The notes under the pieces: model-generated
Seen by the model: the letters and a program-made list of their open reading frames with translations, nothing else
Database searches by the model: none
Told to the model about the DNA's origin: nothing
Assembly (NCBI GenBank): GCA_021234155.1
Contig: JAJEKV010000222.1
Coordinates: 62,001 to 126,000, forward strand
DNA from: Isoetes taiwanensis
Lineage: Eukaryota; Streptophyta; Lycopodiopsida; Isoetales; Isoetaceae
Direction of reading: 5' to 3'
Length of the DNA stretch: 64,000 nucleotides
Part shown: positions 63,105 to 64,000 of the stretch, one piece after another
Position numbering within the stretch: position 1 is the first letter of the stretch
Layout: the number at the start of each line of letters is the position of its first letter
Made by a program: the position numbers and the translations under genes

Positions 63105-64000
63105 GACCTTCTAAAAATGTGAAAAGAAAAGCAAAGCCTCTTGTGAGGTCAAAGGCGACATCGGCACCGAAAAAAACCAAAACGGACGAAGATATTTCGA
63201 TTCTTGATTTGGCACACGCGTCTTGACCATAGACGATACGACCGGAATAATAAAGGCTCAGGTAGAGCCTCCGTGTCCAGAAGAAGATCTACCAGAGGGT
63301 TAAGAATGGTATGTGGGGATCTTCAAGACTAGCAGAAAGACAGATTTAATTTTCATGTCTAGAGTTAAGGAAACAGATCAAATGAAGAAACAAGGTATTC
63401 TGATCACATGCGAAGAACATGACGATTCATACTGTTCCGTATTACTTGAAGCGGGTCCGAAAAATAAAAAAGTATTGAAGAAGTTAAATTACTGCAGTGC
63501 CAGTTCCTTTAAAGAGACAAATTTAAGAAGCGAGATGAGGCCAGCAGATAACCTCTTCAAATTTTATCGGGGCGTGTGGTGAACCATTGACACCAAAAAA
63601 TATGTGAAGGTCTCTACCTGTGAGAAGAGCAATCAAGACAAGGCCATCAGCCTAGTGTGTATCTACAAACTTTAAAAGAGAAGGAAGATGCAAGTTCTAG
63701 AGGCGTGGGAACAGACGTTCTCAAGATTACAGAGATATGACTAGTGATGACGATAAAGGCGAGACGATTAGAGGCCATGAGCAAACTCAAGAAGTATCTT
63801 CGACCAAAGATCCACCTGGGCCTTAAGTTCACGCGATCCAATCTATGTCGATGTGCTTTTTAGATCCACGAAGGCTATGTTTGTCGCGAGAAGATACGAC
63901 AAGCAGCACGCAATGGAAATAGTCAACAGCATGATAGAAAACCCAGGGCAGGTGCCAATGCCGGCAGATGTGGTGCCTTTTGATATGAAGACGAAGAAGG
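63105..64000 (+). pseudogene. Long element gene, exon 2 onward, copy B (partial, shifted)
   Basis: After the acceptor it reads PSKNVKRKAKPLVRSKATSA, a basic linker. A frame change leads to LTIDDTTGIIKAQVEPPCPE, then EWYVGIFKTSRKTDLIFMSR, KKQGILITCEEHDDSYCSVL and FKFYRGVW. After further shifts it reads EAMSKLKKY (63,773), PIYVDVLFRSTKAMFVARRY, DKQHAMEIVNSMIENPGQV and PMPADVVPFDMKTKK to the window edge. The last part is the ParB-like segment shared with copy A. At least three shifts or stops suggest decay, or small introns I cannot place. The end lies beyond the window. Confidence 0.5.

Larger units (their letters stand above)
55323..64000. mobile_element. Large multi-gene element, copy B (continues past the window)
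   Basis: Collinear with 4,536-16,470: transposase-like gene (minus), tandem 123-aa genes (plus), minus-strand gene, RGG-first long gene (plus). Several genes here are better preserved than in copy A. The long gene runs off the window within its ParB-like part, so an FCP1-like end cannot be tested here. Confidence 0.6.

Overview
The window looks like nuclear DNA of a land plant, probably a seed-free one (fern, lycophyte or moss); this is inference. The support is GT-AG introns about 70 nt long, copia and L1 retroelements primed by initiator-methionine tRNA sites, Helitron termini and helicase, a PLS-type pentatricopeptide-repeat fragment, pieces of plant phospholipase D and monoglyceride lipase, and a non-LTR element whose C-terminal half resembles families I associate with mosses, lycophytes and ferns. 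I see no single-copy host gene that is clearly intact. Nearly everything recognisable is a mobile element, an element remnant or a gene piece near one.

The main result is a large, apparently undescribed element present twice in the same orientation: copy A about 4.54-16.5 kb and copy B from 55.32 kb to the window end. Both copies have the same order. First comes a minus-strand transposase-like gene with the strings HDKMDQQKT and (in A) HTHEDVDALFG. Then come small plus-strand genes (in B, two intact tandem 123-aa genes), a minus-strand gene of unknown function, and a long plus-strand gene. That last gene starts with an RGG-rich exon, continues through a ParB-like segment and, in copy A, ends in an FCP1-like HAD domain. 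Short GC-rich palindromes (ACGCC.GGCGT in A, GCGCC.GGCGC in B) are scattered through promoters and introns of both copies. In between, 34,214-40,856 is a complete 6.6-kb DNA transposon with 34-bp inverted termini and a 4-bp target duplication. It encodes a different transposase, and on the other strand a coiled-coil/RING/AT-hook gene that also ends in an FCP1-like HAD domain. An FCP1-like domain carried by two unrelated element families is the observation I rate most worth following.

Region by region: 1-3.58 kb is AT-rich non-coding DNA ending in a Helitron 3' terminus. 3.8-4.5 kb holds an unknown broken gene. 4.5-16.5 kb is element copy A. 17.18-21.2 kb is a giant fold-back element: terminal inverted repeats with Helitron-like hairpins, about 1.8 kb of pure pyrimidine on one arm, about 1.6 kb of pure purine on the other, and a central stem-loop. 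21.2-27.7 kb holds dispersed repeats, 3'-tail hairpins and unrecognised open frames. 27.71-31.47 kb is a minus-strand copia-type LTR element with identical 199-bp LTRs but a defective interior. 31.5-33.59 kb holds a phospholipase D fragment upstream of a second Helitron 3' terminus. 34.2-40.9 kb is the TIR transposon. 42.8-47.9 kb is a nest: a copia element interrupted by an L1 LINE that is itself interrupted by a second LINE, each with target-site duplications. 48-53.3 kb holds SINE-like repeats, a lipase fragment beside a Helitron helicase, and several minisatellites. 53.3-53.7 kb is a PPR fragment. 55.3-64 kb is element copy B.

Most coding regions carry stops or frameshifts. The likely exceptions are the two 123-aa genes of copy B and the exon at 61.7-61.9 kb. 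The very long open frames in the 17.3-21 kb arms are artefacts of pyrimidine-only sequence.
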